DNA of 48,235 nt from Phycisphaerae bacterium (GCA_029858345.1 JAOUFG010000005.1:1-48235), one strand, 5' to 3'; numbered from the stretch's first letter, positions 35,765 through 43,947 are shown. Notes: generated from the sequence alone by a model not told the origin. Program-made: numbers and translations.

Positions 35765-36181
35765 CGGATTTTTCTTCAGCATCTCCAAGCCGGACTGAAG
35801 ATAGACATAGCGATAATCAAGCCCGTATTCATTGCACAGGGCTTTGAATCTGCGGACGGCTTCTTCACAGACGGCATTTTCTTTTTTCGAATCCCCCTTG
35901 CACGTGAAAATCCGGCATCCGGCAAAGCGGTATGGATAGACCGTGCATTTGCCGCCGATGCGATAGGGACAGACGCCGGTGGTCATTTCCTTAATCTCCG
36001 GGCCAAGATGATGCCGAAAGTACATCAGTTCCGGTGTTGTCACGTACAGCCGGTGGCCGAAGGATTCAAAATCACAGCACTTTCCGCAGGCATCGCAGGT
36101 TTGGCTGAGTTTGGCCAATTCGCCTTCGAGCCATTGGTAGATACCGCTAACCTCCGAAATGATTTGATTCACTTTCTTCAT
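35744..36181 (-). CDS. YkgJ-family cysteine-cluster protein
   Basis: A protein of about 145 residues with the CxxCGxCC motif (TCDACGKCC) and a second Cys group (CPYRIGGKC ... GCRIFTC), typical of the YkgJ family thought to bind zinc or an iron-sulfur centre; its function is unknown. The start is taken as ATG at 36181, while an in-frame GTG at 36196 would add five residues. The sequence directly upstream is a CACAGATTA-type repeat. The last codons and the stop (RRTTN*) are encoded by a heptamer array. Confidence 0.85.
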   Translation of the reverse strand: MKKVNQIISEVSGIYQWLEGELAKLSQTCDACGKCCDFESFGHRLYVTTPELMYFRHHLGPEIKEMTTGVCPYRIGGKCTVYPYRFAGCRIFTCKGDSKKENAVCEEAVRRFKALCNEYGLDYRYVYLQSGLEMLKKNPKRRTTN

Positions 36182-36198
36182 TGCTTGGTTGTCCACAG

Positions 36199-36256
36199 AT
36201 TACACCGATTAACACAGATAATTACAACCACGAAAAACACGAAAGACACTAAATGA
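36199..36256. repeat. CACAGATTA/CACGAAA-type short tandem array
   Basis: Degenerate 9-11-bp units (CACAGATTA, CACCGATTAA, CACAGATAATTA, then CACGAAAAA, CACGAAAGA) fill the spacer in front of the ykgJ-type gene. This family recurs at 39.75, 39.88, 40.55, 41.8, 45.2, 45.3, 46.1, 46.3, 46.6, 47.9 and 48.0 kb. Confidence 0.75.
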
Positions 36257-36315
36257 AAAAACAAACTTAACCACAGATTATTTATTGAAGTCATTTCTTC
36301 GTGCTCTTCGTGGTG

Positions 36316-36762
36316 TTATTCGTCGTCCCACCATTGTTTCTGGTTCATGATGGTTTCAATTTCTTCAAAGGAGTAGAACCGGCCGCGGTTGATGCCGGGA
36401 CATCGGGCGGCGGCCATATTCCACTGGTCCGGGGTGTGGAGATTGAACGACCAGAACGGCCAGGTGCGGCACTGGTTGGGCCGGACCGAATAGATTGCAC
36501 AGCCGCGGCAGGCGCCCTGTTCGGACATCAGGAAGATGCAGTCTTTGGTTTTAGCGTTTTCCTTAATGCTGTGCTTGACACCGATACGCTTGAGATACTT
36601 TTTCTTCACGTCTTCAACCGTTGTTCCAAAGTGTTTTGCAAGGAACTCTACCTCTTTTTTGACGATCCAGATATAGCCCTCTTCCGGTCCCGCACAGCAA
36701 TTGCCGCAACCGGTGCATTCAAAGTGAAGTCCGCAGTGATACCATTTGTTTTTAGAGTTCAT
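36316..36762 (-). CDS. Second YkgJ-family cysteine-cluster protein
   Basis: A 148-residue protein with a CTGCGNCC cluster near the N-terminus and further Cys residues in CIFLMSEQGACRGCAIYSVRPNQC (cited as CIFL, CRGC and NQC), characteristic of the YkgJ family. It is a distant relative of the neighbouring 35744-36181 gene, perhaps an old duplicate. The ATG at 36762 lies inside a heptamer array (variant unit ATGAACT), and no ribosome site is present. It may bind a metal; the role is unknown. Confidence 0.85.
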   Translation of the reverse strand: MNSKNKWYHCGLHFECTGCGNCCAGPEEGYIWIVKKEVEFLAKHFGTTVEDVKKKYLKRIGVKHSIKENAKTKDCIFLMSEQGACRGCAIYSVRPNQCRTWPFWSFNLHTPDQWNMAAARCPGINRGRFYSFEEIETIMNQKQWWDDE

Positions 36763-36800
36763 AGTTCGTAGTTCTTAGTTCGTAGATTGTAGACAGTAGA
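36757..36800. repeat. Heptamer array containing a gene start codon
   Basis: AGTTCAT-AGTTCGT-AGTTCTT-AGTTCGT units, then AGATTGT-AGACAGT. On the minus strand the unit ATGAACT carries the start codon of the second ykgJ-type gene. Confidence 0.8.
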
Positions 36801-36826
36801 AAATTCCGCAGTGTGGCTCAAGATAT

Positions 36827-37795
36827 TTAGGACAGGGGCCAGTCGGGCTGGATGATTTCATCCTGTTTGAGCATGCAAACGCCGTCGGGACACGAACCAA
36901 TGTCCGGTACCAAGGGCTGGCCGTTGCGCAAGGCGATAACCTTTTTGCAGAAATCCGCCCCGGCCATGTGGGAGCAGGGATAACCGCCTCCAAAACGGGG
37001 ATTTATTTCGAGCAACGCCGGGCCCTCTTTCGTTAAGATAACATCGACATCCGCGGGACCGAGCAGTTTCATACTTTTCAAAAGCTTATGACCAAATTCG
37101 ATCAGCACTGGATCAGCAGTGCTGACGGCCTTGTCGGTTTCGCCGGCACGCATGGCGAGTTTTTCTTTGCAGTAGACACTTACAGGCCGAAAATCCTGAT
37201 CGCCGAAAAGGTCGTAGCCGTATTCAGTGCCATCGAGAATTTCCTGTATCATCGGCTCCGTTACGGATTCAAACGCCGCTTCCAGTTGAAGTTTATCATG
37301 GCAAATCATGATATCAACCGAGGCGCTGCCCTTACGGGGTTTGACCATGACCGGCCAGTTTAAGGCCCCTACCGTAAGTTGGTCCAGAGCGACGGCTATG
37401 TCGATAAATGTCTGGGGAGTGGCCAAGCCGTTGGCAATCGCAAACTGATGTGTCTGGTACTTATCAGACCCCATCTGGATGGTTTCCGGCGGTGAGACCA
37501 GCAACAGCACGCCGGCATCGGAGAACTGCTGCTGACAGGTGGCGAGCACCTCCAGTTCCGGGTCGATCAGCGGGATGACGATGTCGATGGCATTGTCGCG
37601 GCAGATTTCCAGCAGAGATTGGACATAGTGGTCCTTATTGACCTCAGGCAGGATCGCAGTCCCGTCGCAGTAGGCAAATGCCGGTGAATGCGGACTGTTA
37701 TCGCCGCCGAAGACCTTGCCATTGGGACCCAGGGCCTCTTTGAAGTATTTGACGAGATAACCCCGCCTGCCTACGGATGTCAGTAGAATGTTCAT
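36827..37795 (-). CDS. ATP-grasp domain protein (carbamoyl-phosphate-synthase-like)
   Basis: A 322-residue cytosolic ligase-like protein. The N-terminal pre-ATP-grasp Rossmann part starts MNILLTSVGRRGYLVKYF; the ATP-grasp core has PVMVKPRKGSASVDI and the metal-binding VDVILTKEGPALLEINPRFGGGYPCSH (cited as EINPRFGGG). It resembles stand-alone CarB-like ATP-grasp proteins found in nucleotide-sugar or peptide-forming clusters. The substrate is unknown. The 5' leader on the minus strand is itself a 7-bp array (TGAGNNN complement, 37807-37834) running almost to the ATG. Confidence 0.88.
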   Translation of the reverse strand: MNILLTSVGRRGYLVKYFKEALGPNGKVFGGDNSPHSPAFAYCDGTAILPEVNKDHYVQSLLEICRDNAIDIVIPLIDPELEVLATCQQQFSDAGVLLLVSPPETIQMGSDKYQTHQFAIANGLATPQTFIDIAVALDQLTVGALNWPVMVKPRKGSASVDIMICHDKLQLEAAFESVTEPMIQEILDGTEYGYDLFGDQDFRPVSVYCKEKLAMRAGETDKAVSTADPVLIEFGHKLLKSMKLLGPADVDVILTKEGPALLEINPRFGGGYPCSHMAGADFCKKVIALRNGQPLVPDIGSCPDGVCMLKQDEIIQPDWPLS

Positions 37796-37806
37796 CTCTT
37801 TAGCCT

Positions 37807-37834
37807 TGAGCCCTGAGGCGTGAGACCTGAGGAC
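37807..37834. repeat. Heptamer array (TGAGNNN type) in the leader of the ATP-grasp gene
   Basis: Four exact-length units TGAGCCC, TGAGGCG, TGAGACC, TGAGGAC. On the minus strand this is the 5' leader of the gene starting at 37795. Confidence 0.75.
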
Positions 37835-37854
37835 CTCTTTTCAATCTTACCCAA

Positions 37855-38220
37855 ATGGGTTCGTTTGGTAAAACAGTTCTTAGTTCATTGTTCGTGGTTC
37901 GTAGTTTTCGGTCATTAGCCAACAGCTTTTAGCAGCTCGCTATTCGCGGTTCACATCAACACCGCTTATTATTCGACCCTGTCAGGGTCGAAGGTCTTTT
38001 TGCAACCATTATCCCCGGGTTTCGCTTCCGTCTTCGCTCTTCGAGCTGCGACGGACAATCCGCTGCACCCGGGGCTACCCTTATTTAAGCCCTTTGGGCT
38101 TATTGTGCGGCGACGCAACCCAACAGATGCCACAGTCACCTTTTACGCTTACGCAATCGGGTAGCTCGCGCTGCCGCGCTGTTGCCAGATGGGTTCGTTT
38201 GGTAAAACAGTTCTTAGTTC
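37855..38220. repeat. Pair of exact 32-bp direct repeats in a gene-poor spacer
   Basis: The 32-bp sequence starting ATGGGTTCGTTTGG and ending TTCTTAGTTC occurs at 37855-37886 and 38189-38220, and its first 14 bases occur again at 38743-38756. Each full copy leads into a heptamer array (37873-37935; 38213-38275). Between them are small palindromes such as GACCCTG-TCAGGGTC (37976-37990) and AAGCCC-TTT-GGGCTT (38088-38102). No gene is supported here. Confidence 0.8.
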
Positions 38221-38275
38221 TTAGTTCTTAGCTATTAGCCTTTAGCTGTTAGCGGTTAGTTTTTAGCGGCCAGTA
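38213..38275. repeat. Heptamer array (TTAGTTC grading into TTAGCTG)
   Basis: TAGTTCT units grade into TAGCTAT, TAGCCTT, TAGCTGT and TAGCGGT units, showing that the two heptamer types intergrade. It overlaps the 3' end of the 38-codon ORF on the minus strand. Confidence 0.75.
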
Positions 38276-38365
38276 GCCAGCTTTCAGCTTTTTAGATTCA
38301 ACGCGGGCCATGCCTACCCTACTATTTTCGACATAATTGGTTGGCTTCTTGAGCCGCCCTGCCAT
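38249..38365 (-). CDS. Possible 38-residue basic microprotein
   Basis: The minus strand has GAAAGGAGATAAAG directly before an ATG at 38365, a strong ribosome site. The ORF encodes 38 residues (begins MAGRLKKPTNYVENSRVG), and its last third and stop are formed by the heptamer array. It may be a real small gene, or the 5' remnant of a longer gene whose 3' part was replaced by repeats. I do not recognise a family. Confidence 0.35.
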   Translation of the reverse strand: MAGRLKKPTNYVENSRVGMARVESKKLKAGYWPLKTNR

Positions 38366-38574
38366 CTTTATCTCCTTTCATAGCGATATTTGGCTCATAA
38401 TGCAAGGAATTTGTTAGCTATTAGTTATCAGACTTCAGATGTCAGATTTCAGAAATCAGTTCAATGCCGCCCGCTGCGCGGGCTCGATTCAAAGGACCGT
38501 GACCACAAACCACGCCCTTCCCCCTTCGCTTTCGGCTACGGCGGGACCAGCACGGGCGAGGCTACATCATTTCA

Positions 38575-38594
38575 CCCGCTACGCGGGCTTTTTT
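38575..38594 (+). terminator. Short hairpin with T-run
   Basis: CCCGC-TAC-GCGGG followed by CTTTTTT. The stem is short and no gene is recognised upstream on this strand, so it may only be one of the small palindromes common in these spacers. Confidence 0.3.
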
Positions 38595-38811
38595 GAAGTC
38601 TTTCAGTTAGCAGTCATCCGCGGTTAGCTGTTGAACCGTCTGGACCCCGGGTCCTGCCGTCGCTAAAGCTTCTGTCTTCGCATAAAGCTTCGACAAGATA
38701 AAATGGCAAGACACGCAAGCCCGGGGTGACACTTTGTGTCAAATGGGTTCGTTTGGGTGCCTTAGAGGCACATAAGCGAAATCTGCAATCGCGCTTCGCT
38801 GCTGCAGATTT

Positions 38812-39729
38812 TCAACTGGTTTCTGGCTCGGATGCCTGGACCTCGATGGCCTGACGCTGCCGGCGGAGGTACTGAAGCTTGTTGAGTTCGTTCAACGCCC
38901 GGTAAAAACTGCTCTCAAATTGCATTTTGTACCGGGAAAATTTCAGCATCAGATTGGGGCCGGAAAAATCGTTCCGGATCTCCCTGCTCAACGAAATTGG
39001 CTCGGTAAACGGCGCTGCCTGCTGCAATGGGTCCGCGACCCCTCCTTCGGGAGAAGCATCGTCCCGATTTTGCCGGAATGCTGTCTTCTGCTGATTCTGC
39101 TCCAGCATGACCTGGTACGACAGATCCGTCCGGTGCGGCTCGCAAGCCGGCTGATCGAATGGAGCAGCGGGCTGCAGTGCCTGCTCATTTAGCCGGTCGC
39201 GGGCTTTCAGGTCCAAGGCGGTCCAGAACTTGTCAAACTCCTGTACCGGCGTGGGACATCGCGAATCAACCGGCCAATCGTTATCACGATAGCATTTCCC
39301 CGATTCCGTCTTCAACCAGGCATCCCGGGCATCGACAAATGGAACACAATGCTGTGACGCCACGGCCGGAAGGTGCGCCCCGTACTCGATCCGTTTGGCA
39401 GCGGCACGCTGCCGCAACTGCTCGGTGTCCTGCATGTGCCTGAACAGATCGCCCTCGATCCGTTCGACACGCTGGAGTTTCCATAACGTCACGGCAATCT
39501 GATCGACCAGACGGGACTCCAGAACGCCCTCGGGGGAAAACTGGGCGAGCAGTTCAGTGCTGAACTGCTCATAGTCATCGCTGCTTTCCCCGAGGATGAC
39601 GACCTGCTCGGCACGGAGGCCGTGCCGCAAGGCGTTCTGAGACGCGATGGCTTTGCCTTCGGCGGACCGGGGACCGGTGGAACGGAGGGCATTTTGACGG
39701 TTTGCGATAAGTTGTTTTTCAGATATCAT
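38812..39729 (-). CDS. 'STGP' family protein of unknown function
   Basis: A 305-residue soluble protein opening with ISEKQLIANRQNALRSTGPR and continuing SAEGKAIASQNALRHGL. This is the signature of a family often present in several copies in planctomycetes and acidobacteria and lacking a known function. The remainder is helical, with no signal peptide. GAAAGGA about eight bases before the ATG supports the start. It is surrounded on both sides by repeat-filled spacers of about 1 kb. Confidence 0.8.
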   Translation of the reverse strand: MISEKQLIANRQNALRSTGPRSAEGKAIASQNALRHGLRAEQVVILGESSDDYEQFSTELLAQFSPEGVLESRLVDQIAVTLWKLQRVERIEGDLFRHMQDTEQLRQRAAAKRIEYGAHLPAVASQHCVPFVDARDAWLKTESGKCYRDNDWPVDSRCPTPVQEFDKFWTALDLKARDRLNEQALQPAAPFDQPACEPHRTDLSYQVMLEQNQQKTAFRQNRDDASPEGGVADPLQQAAPFTEPISLSREIRNDFSGPNLMLKFSRYKMQFESSFYRALNELNKLQYLRRQRQAIEVQASEPETS

Positions 39730-39746
39730 ACGTTTTCCTTTCGATT

Positions 39747-40118
39747 TTGAACCACGAATTCACACGAATTTACACTAATTGTATTTTTGAACTTCTATTT
39801 TCAATTATCAAAGTTGCGATTTAGCGCACAGGGGGTATTTTATAATTTTTTCCAGTGTTTGAAAAATTTTTCTAAATTAACCACTGATTCCACGGATTTG
39901 CACAGATTAGAATTATTACCATCAGTCTTCGCCATTCTTCTCTGCATAAAGATACGCAAAAACCGGCTAGGGCCTGACAGGCGAATGGACACCCGCCGTT
40001 GTTAAAACTTTGGCTCGGCAGACGAATTTACACGAATAACAGTTTTTAGCTGTCAGCTGTTGGCTCTTAGCTGTTAGTTGTTAGCTGTTAGCTGTTAGCC
40101 GTTGGCTGTTGGCTGTTT
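39747..40118. repeat. Repeat island: CACGAATT arrays, nested hairpin element and a long heptamer array
   Basis: CACGAATT-type units (39747-39782), CACGGATT/CACAGATT units (39877-39912), an imperfect hairpin element of the TTCGC...TACG type (39925-39985), then about ten TTAGCTG/TTGGCTG heptamers (40044-40118). No coding sequence can be supported between 39730 and 40683. Confidence 0.75.
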
Positions 40119-40304
40119 TGAATTTTTTTTGACCCCTTCAGGGTCGCTCCCATTAATACATGTCAACCACGGGTTTCGGTCGCGTTGCTTCCTGCACCCG
40201 CGGCTACCATTGTTCAAGCCCCCAGGGCTTTATAGCGGAAAGTTTGTTGTTGCCTGATTTGGGATGTCCGGTTAGAATACCGTATCAGGGATGTAGGAAC
40301 TCAA

Positions 40305-40352
40305 GTATGTAAGTATGCAGGTATGTAGGTATGTACGTATACAGGTATATAG
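40305..40352. repeat. Octamer tandem array (GTATGTAG type)
   Basis: Exactly six 8-bp units: GTATGTAA, GTATGCAG, GTATGTAG, GTATGTAC, GTATACAG and GTATATAG. The same octamer class appears inside both 178-bp direct repeats (45.2 and 46.4 kb). Confidence 0.85.
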
Positions 40353-40683
40353 GGCCGACGCCATTATTAGAACGCCGCCTGATTCTTTCTTGTAGAATCC
40401 GCCTGTTTGCGGATGGTTGCTTAAACAGATCCGCTTCCTCCTTCGCTTCCTGCTTCGCATCAAGCTACGCAGGACAAGACGCTACCAAGGACAGGTCGGT
40501 CGGGATGACGACGAAAAAAATGAGAATTTAGAATTAAGAAATATCTGAACCACTAATGGACACGAATTGTCACGAATATTTTAAAACCACCCCGGCCTTC
40601 CGTCGTCGCTTTTCAAGCTATGACGGGATACGACGGCCACCCCTCCTTAAAAAGGCGGGGAGTTTTTGAGAGGATATGATGGT

Positions 40684-41808
40684 ATGATTTTTGGGGAATT
40701 TATTGGGCCGAAACGTGAATTGAGCTGGTCGCTGCAGTTCTGGCCGGTGCTGGTGTGTTCGTTCGTGGTCGCGCTGGCGGCGACGTGGCTGTGCAAGAAG
40801 ATCGCCATCAAGCTGGGGATTGTGGACAGACCCGATGCTACCGTCAAAACCCATGCCGAGCCGGTGGCCTACCTGGGGGGTGTGGGAATCCTGGCCGGGC
40901 TGACGGTGGGGATCCTGGCGGGGATCGTGCTGCTGAAGGATATGGAGGGGTTTGACAAGAGTTTGCGGTGGCTGTTGGGGATCCTGGCCGGGGCGGGCAT
41001 CGCCTGTTTTGTGGGGCTGGTGGATGATATCCTGGACATCCGGCCGTGGCAGAAGTTCCTGGGGCAGATTGTGGCGGCGATCGCCCTGCTGGTGGTGGGC
41101 ATCTATCCGGGACTGCACTATTCAACCGGCTACTTCGGCTGGGATATGTCACCATCGATAGAACTGGCTTTCGGGATCCCCATCGTCATCTTTTTTGTAC
41201 TGGGGGCAACCAACTCCCTGAACCTATTGGACGGACTGGATGGGTTGTGCGGCGGGGTAACCGCAATCATTACCATCGCCCTGCTGCTGTTGAGCGTGCA
41301 TCGGGCGACCTGGGGATTCAGCGAGACTGGCGACCCGGTGCGGATCATTTTATGCTTAGGGCTGGTGGGCGGCGTGCTGGGATTTTTGCCGTTTAACCGG
41401 CACCCGGCGAAGATCTTCATGGGCGATGCGGGGAGCATGCTGCTGGGGTTTGCTGCAGCGGCCCTGATGATGTTATTCGCCGAGCAGATCCCGCGGTGGT
41501 GGATGGCCTCGATCGTGATCTTCGGGCTGCCAATCCTGGATACGGCGACGGCCCTGGTGCGGCGGTTTATCCATAAAAAGCCCCTGTTCGTCTCGGACCG
41601 GGGGCATATCTACGACCAGATGATGGACCGGGGGATTCCACTCAAAAAGACCGTCGCGATCTGCTACGGCCTGGCAGGACTGTATGCCTTCGTCGGACTG
41701 GCCATGAGCCAAATCCGGACATGGTTTGCCGTGGTTGCCTATGTGGCAGTTTTTGGTGTTTCAGCGGTGGTGATCTGGAAGAAGGGATTTTTGAAGTATG
41801 ATAAATGA
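40684..41808 (+). CDS. WecA/MraY-family polyprenyl-phosphate sugar-1-phosphate transferase
   Basis: An integral membrane enzyme of 374 residues that transfers a sugar-1-phosphate from a UDP-sugar to a lipid carrier, starting cell-surface polysaccharide synthesis. About ten hydrophobic helices and the family motifs are visible: VDDILDIRPWQKFLGQ, NLLDGLDGLCGG, GDAGSMLLGF and the C-terminal loop HIYDQMMDRG. The exact sugar cannot be read. An AGAGGAT site precedes the ATG at 40684. The coding strand is visibly G-rich compared with neighbours, and the gene stands alone between repeat islands, so transfer is possible. Confidence 0.92.
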   Translation: MIFGEFIGPKRELSWSLQFWPVLVCSFVVALAATWLCKKIAIKLGIVDRPDATVKTHAEPVAYLGGVGILAGLTVGILAGIVLLKDMEGFDKSLRWLLGILAGAGIACFVGLVDDILDIRPWQKFLGQIVAAIALLVVGIYPGLHYSTGYFGWDMSPSIELAFGIPIVIFFVLGATNSLNLLDGLDGLCGGVTAIITIALLLLSVHRATWGFSETGDPVRIILCLGLVGGVLGFLPFNRHPAKIFMGDAGSMLLGFAAAALMMLFAEQIPRWWMASIVIFGLPILDTATALVRRFIHKKPLFVSDRGHIYDQMMDRGIPLKKTVAICYGLAGLYAFVGLAMSQIRTWFAVVAYVAVFGVSAVVIWKKGFLKYDK

Positions 41809-41809
41809 C

Positions 41810-41876
41810 AACCACGAAAGAACACGAACACATTAATCATATTATTTTTTTGTGATTTTAGTGTTTTTCGTGGTTC
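41810..41876. terminator. Convergent hairpin made of CACGAA repeats between the WecA-like and GNAT genes
   Basis: AACCACGAAAGAACAC pairs imperfectly with the complement on the right (GTGTTTTTCGTGGTT), enclosing a T-rich loop. It begins two bases after the plus-strand stop and overlaps the minus-strand stop (TGAACCACG), so the repeat serves both convergent gene ends. Confidence 0.6.
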
Positions 41877-42480
41877 AATAGGTTTTTGAGAAGTGGTCGG
41901 TAGAAACAACATAGACATTGCTGACGATGCCGTGGTTTTCGATTTGTGATATCTGCTTGAAACCGATTTTTTGATATAAAATATTTGCCGGTTTGTTGAA
42001 GTCTGCTACTAAAACCTTAACCTTTTCAATTTTCCTGCTGCAACATTCTTCAAGCCCTTGTCGGATCAATGTCTTTGCAATCCCCTTGCCTCTTTCGGTC
42101 TCCGCAACGGCAATTGAAAGCAATTCTGCTTTGGGCAATTCCTGTGTTTCAGAACGGCTCGGATAAAACAGCGTCTCAAAGATTTTTTTTATTGTTTGAA
42201 ATGAAAACAACTTACCACACAGCAGGAAACCAAAACTGATCACATTCTTTTTTATGATTGATTTATAAAGGCCTTTGATGTCTGTGCTAAATGCAACAAA
42301 GCCCACCACTCTGCCATCGGCTTCATACACCAAACCAAAGCCGTAAGGACTTTCGGCAATCGCTTCATAAAGGGCCGCAACGAATTTTTTACCTAACGAA
42401 CTGATGAAGCCGGTCGGAATACCTGCGATATGCAGTTGAGCGATTTGGGCAGCGTTGTGTTTTTGGAGTGGTTCGATCAT
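41875..42480 (-). CDS. GNAT-family N-acetyltransferase
   Basis: A 201-residue acetyltransferase. The acetyl-CoA-binding motif A is visible as LLSIAVAETERGKGIAKTLI (about 124-143), followed by NKPANILYQKIGF, typical of GNAT enzymes. The substrate is unknown; nearby surface-polysaccharide genes suggest a sugar-amine, but that is only inference. The leader (42486-42506) consists of three heptamers of the GCTAAAT type running to the ATG, and an IS element sits 57 bp upstream. The stop codon is part of a CACGAA repeat. Confidence 0.88.
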   Translation of the reverse strand: MIEPLQKHNAAQIAQLHIAGIPTGFISSLGKKFVAALYEAIAESPYGFGLVYEADGRVVGFVAFSTDIKGLYKSIIKKNVISFGFLLCGKLFSFQTIKKIFETLFYPSRSETQELPKAELLSIAVAETERGKGIAKTLIRQGLEECCSRKIEKVKVLVADFNKPANILYQKIGFKQISQIENHGIVSNVYVVSTDHFSKTY

Positions 42481-42530
42481 CGTTGATTTAGCCTTTAGCA
42501 GTTAGCATGCGGCTGAGGCCGAATTAAAAA

Positions 42531-43874
42531 TAGAGAATCAGTACTGTCCGGTTAACTTTTAATGTTATTCATATAACCAATTTAATAGTATAATGTTACA
42601 GCAAAAAACAACTGTTATCGATTTGCACTGGCTGCTATCCTGCAGCGGTATTTTGATACCGCCTATTAGGAGAGCTACGGCCTATGAGCAACGAACGAAT
42701 AGTGTTTTCGCAGATTCTCGATTTCATTCCAAAGCATCAATTCAGAGCTTGTATCAATCGCTATGGTGGCAATCATCGCGTCAAATCATTCTCTTGCTTC
42801 GATCAATACTTAACAATGGCCTTTGCTCAGTTGACGTATCGAGACAGTTTACGCGATGTCGAAACCTGCTTGCGTGCCCTGCACGACAAACTCTATCGCT
42901 GTGGCTTTCGAGGACGAATTTCCCGAAGCACATTAGCCGATGCCAACGAAAAAAGAGACTGGCGAATCTATCACGACTTTGCACACATACTGATCAAAAA
43001 AGCAAGGCAACTCTACGCCGACGAAGACTTTGGCGTGACCTTGGAAAACACGGTCTATGCCTTGGATGCAACCGTCGTCGATCTGTGTCTGTCCCTGTTT
43101 CCATGGGCACAATTCCGCAAGCACAAGAGTGCCGTAAAGCTTCATACGCTGATGGACCTGAAAGGAGCCATCCCCACGTTTATACGCATTACAAGCGGTG
43201 CTGTACACGAAACGACCGTGTTCCCAACCATTCCGCTGGAAGCGTCCGCCATCTATGTTATGGACAAGGGCTACACGGATTTTGCAACATTATACAATTT
43301 TTCAAAGAACAACTGTTTCTTTATCATTCGCGCCAAAAAGAATCTGGCGTATTACCGCAAGTGTTCACATCCCGTGGACAAAAGCACCGGTCTGCGAAGC
43401 GACCAGACGATCAAATTGACCGGCCCCAAAACAGCGATGCTTTATCCCATCCCGTTAAGACGGATTACGTTTCGAGACGAAGAACAACAACGAACATTCG
43501 TCTTTCTGACCAACAATTTTCAACTGGATGCATTGACCATTTGCCAGCTGTACAAACTGCGATGGCAGATCGAACTGTTCTTCAAGTGGATCAAACAACA
43601 CTTGCGAATCAAGTCGTTTTTTGGCACCTCGATCAACGCCGTCAAGACGCAGGTCTGGATCGCGATCAGTGTATATGTGCTTGTAGCGATCATCAAAAAG
43701 GAACTGAAGTTGGAGCGTTCGCTGCACGAAATACTCCAAATTGTCAGCATCCTACTTTTCGAGAAAACCCCGCTAAAACAAGCACTTACGGGAAATCATT
43801 ATGTTTTTAAAGAACAACAAAACTATAACCAACTGTCCTTATTCGACTTATAACCGGACAGTACTGATAGAGAA
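42531..43874 (+). mobile_element. Intact IS4-family insertion sequence with 7-bp target duplication
   Basis: The element proper is 42538-43867 (1,330 bp). Its ends are perfect 17-bp inverted repeats (TCAGTACTGTCCGGTTA at 42538-42554 and the complement at 43851-43867). Directly outside lie identical TAGAGAA copies (42531-42537 and 43868-43874), the target-site duplication. With an intact transposase it appears to be a recent insertion into a spacer. Confidence 0.93.
42684..43853 (+). CDS. IS4-family transposase
   Basis: A 389-residue DDE transposase. The acidic residues are visible in YALDATVVDLC (first Asp), YVMDKGYTDF (second Asp) and the IS4 signature Y-x2-R-x3-E-x6-K in YKLRWQIELFFKWIK (Glu). 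An N-terminal DUF4372-like domain precedes the catalytic core. The TAA stop codon lies inside the right terminal repeat. A TATAAT at 42589-42594 is a likely -10. The overlapping 405-codon frame that starts at 42593 is a shadow. Confidence 0.95.
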   Translation: MSNERIVFSQILDFIPKHQFRACINRYGGNHRVKSFSCFDQYLTMAFAQLTYRDSLRDVETCLRALHDKLYRCGFRGRISRSTLADANEKRDWRIYHDFAHILIKKARQLYADEDFGVTLENTVYALDATVVDLCLSLFPWAQFRKHKSAVKLHTLMDLKGAIPTFIRITSGAVHETTVFPTIPLEASAIYVMDKGYTDFATLYNFSKNNCFFIIRAKKNLAYYRKCSHPVDKSTGLRSDQTIKLTGPKTAMLYPIPLRRITFRDEEQQRTFVFLTNNFQLDALTICQLYKLRWQIELFFKWIKQHLRIKSFFGTSINAVKTQVWIAISVYVLVAIIKKELKLERSLHEILQIVSILLFEKTPLKQALTGNHYVFKEQQNYNQLSLFDL

Positions 43875-43900
43875 TTAAGAATTCCAAAAGAATATACGGG

Positions 43901-43919
43901 CCCCGGATCGAGCCCGGGG
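43901..43919 (-). terminator. GC-rich hairpin after the thiolase gene
   Basis: CCCCGG and CCGGGG with a 7-nt loop, about 30 nt past the thiolase stop; it lacks a clean T-run. Confidence 0.35.
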
Positions 43920-43947
43920 TAAACTCAGTCCGCGTTCCCAGTGGTGG

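Noticed and set aside
38390-38596. 68-codon plus-strand frame
   Set aside because: It reads straight through heptamers and palindromes and has no ribosome site or recognisable protein character.
40044-40118. CRISPR array
   Set aside because: The units are only 7 bp with no unique spacers of constant length, and no cas genes are present.
40618-41118. Minus-strand Gln/Arg/Pro-rich frame of 166 codons
   Set aside because: Composition is an artefact of the G-rich WecA-like gene on the other strand.
42593-43810. 405-codon frame overlapping the transposase
   Set aside because: It is a different frame of the IS4 transposase; the DDE and YREK motifs are only in the 42684-43853 frame.
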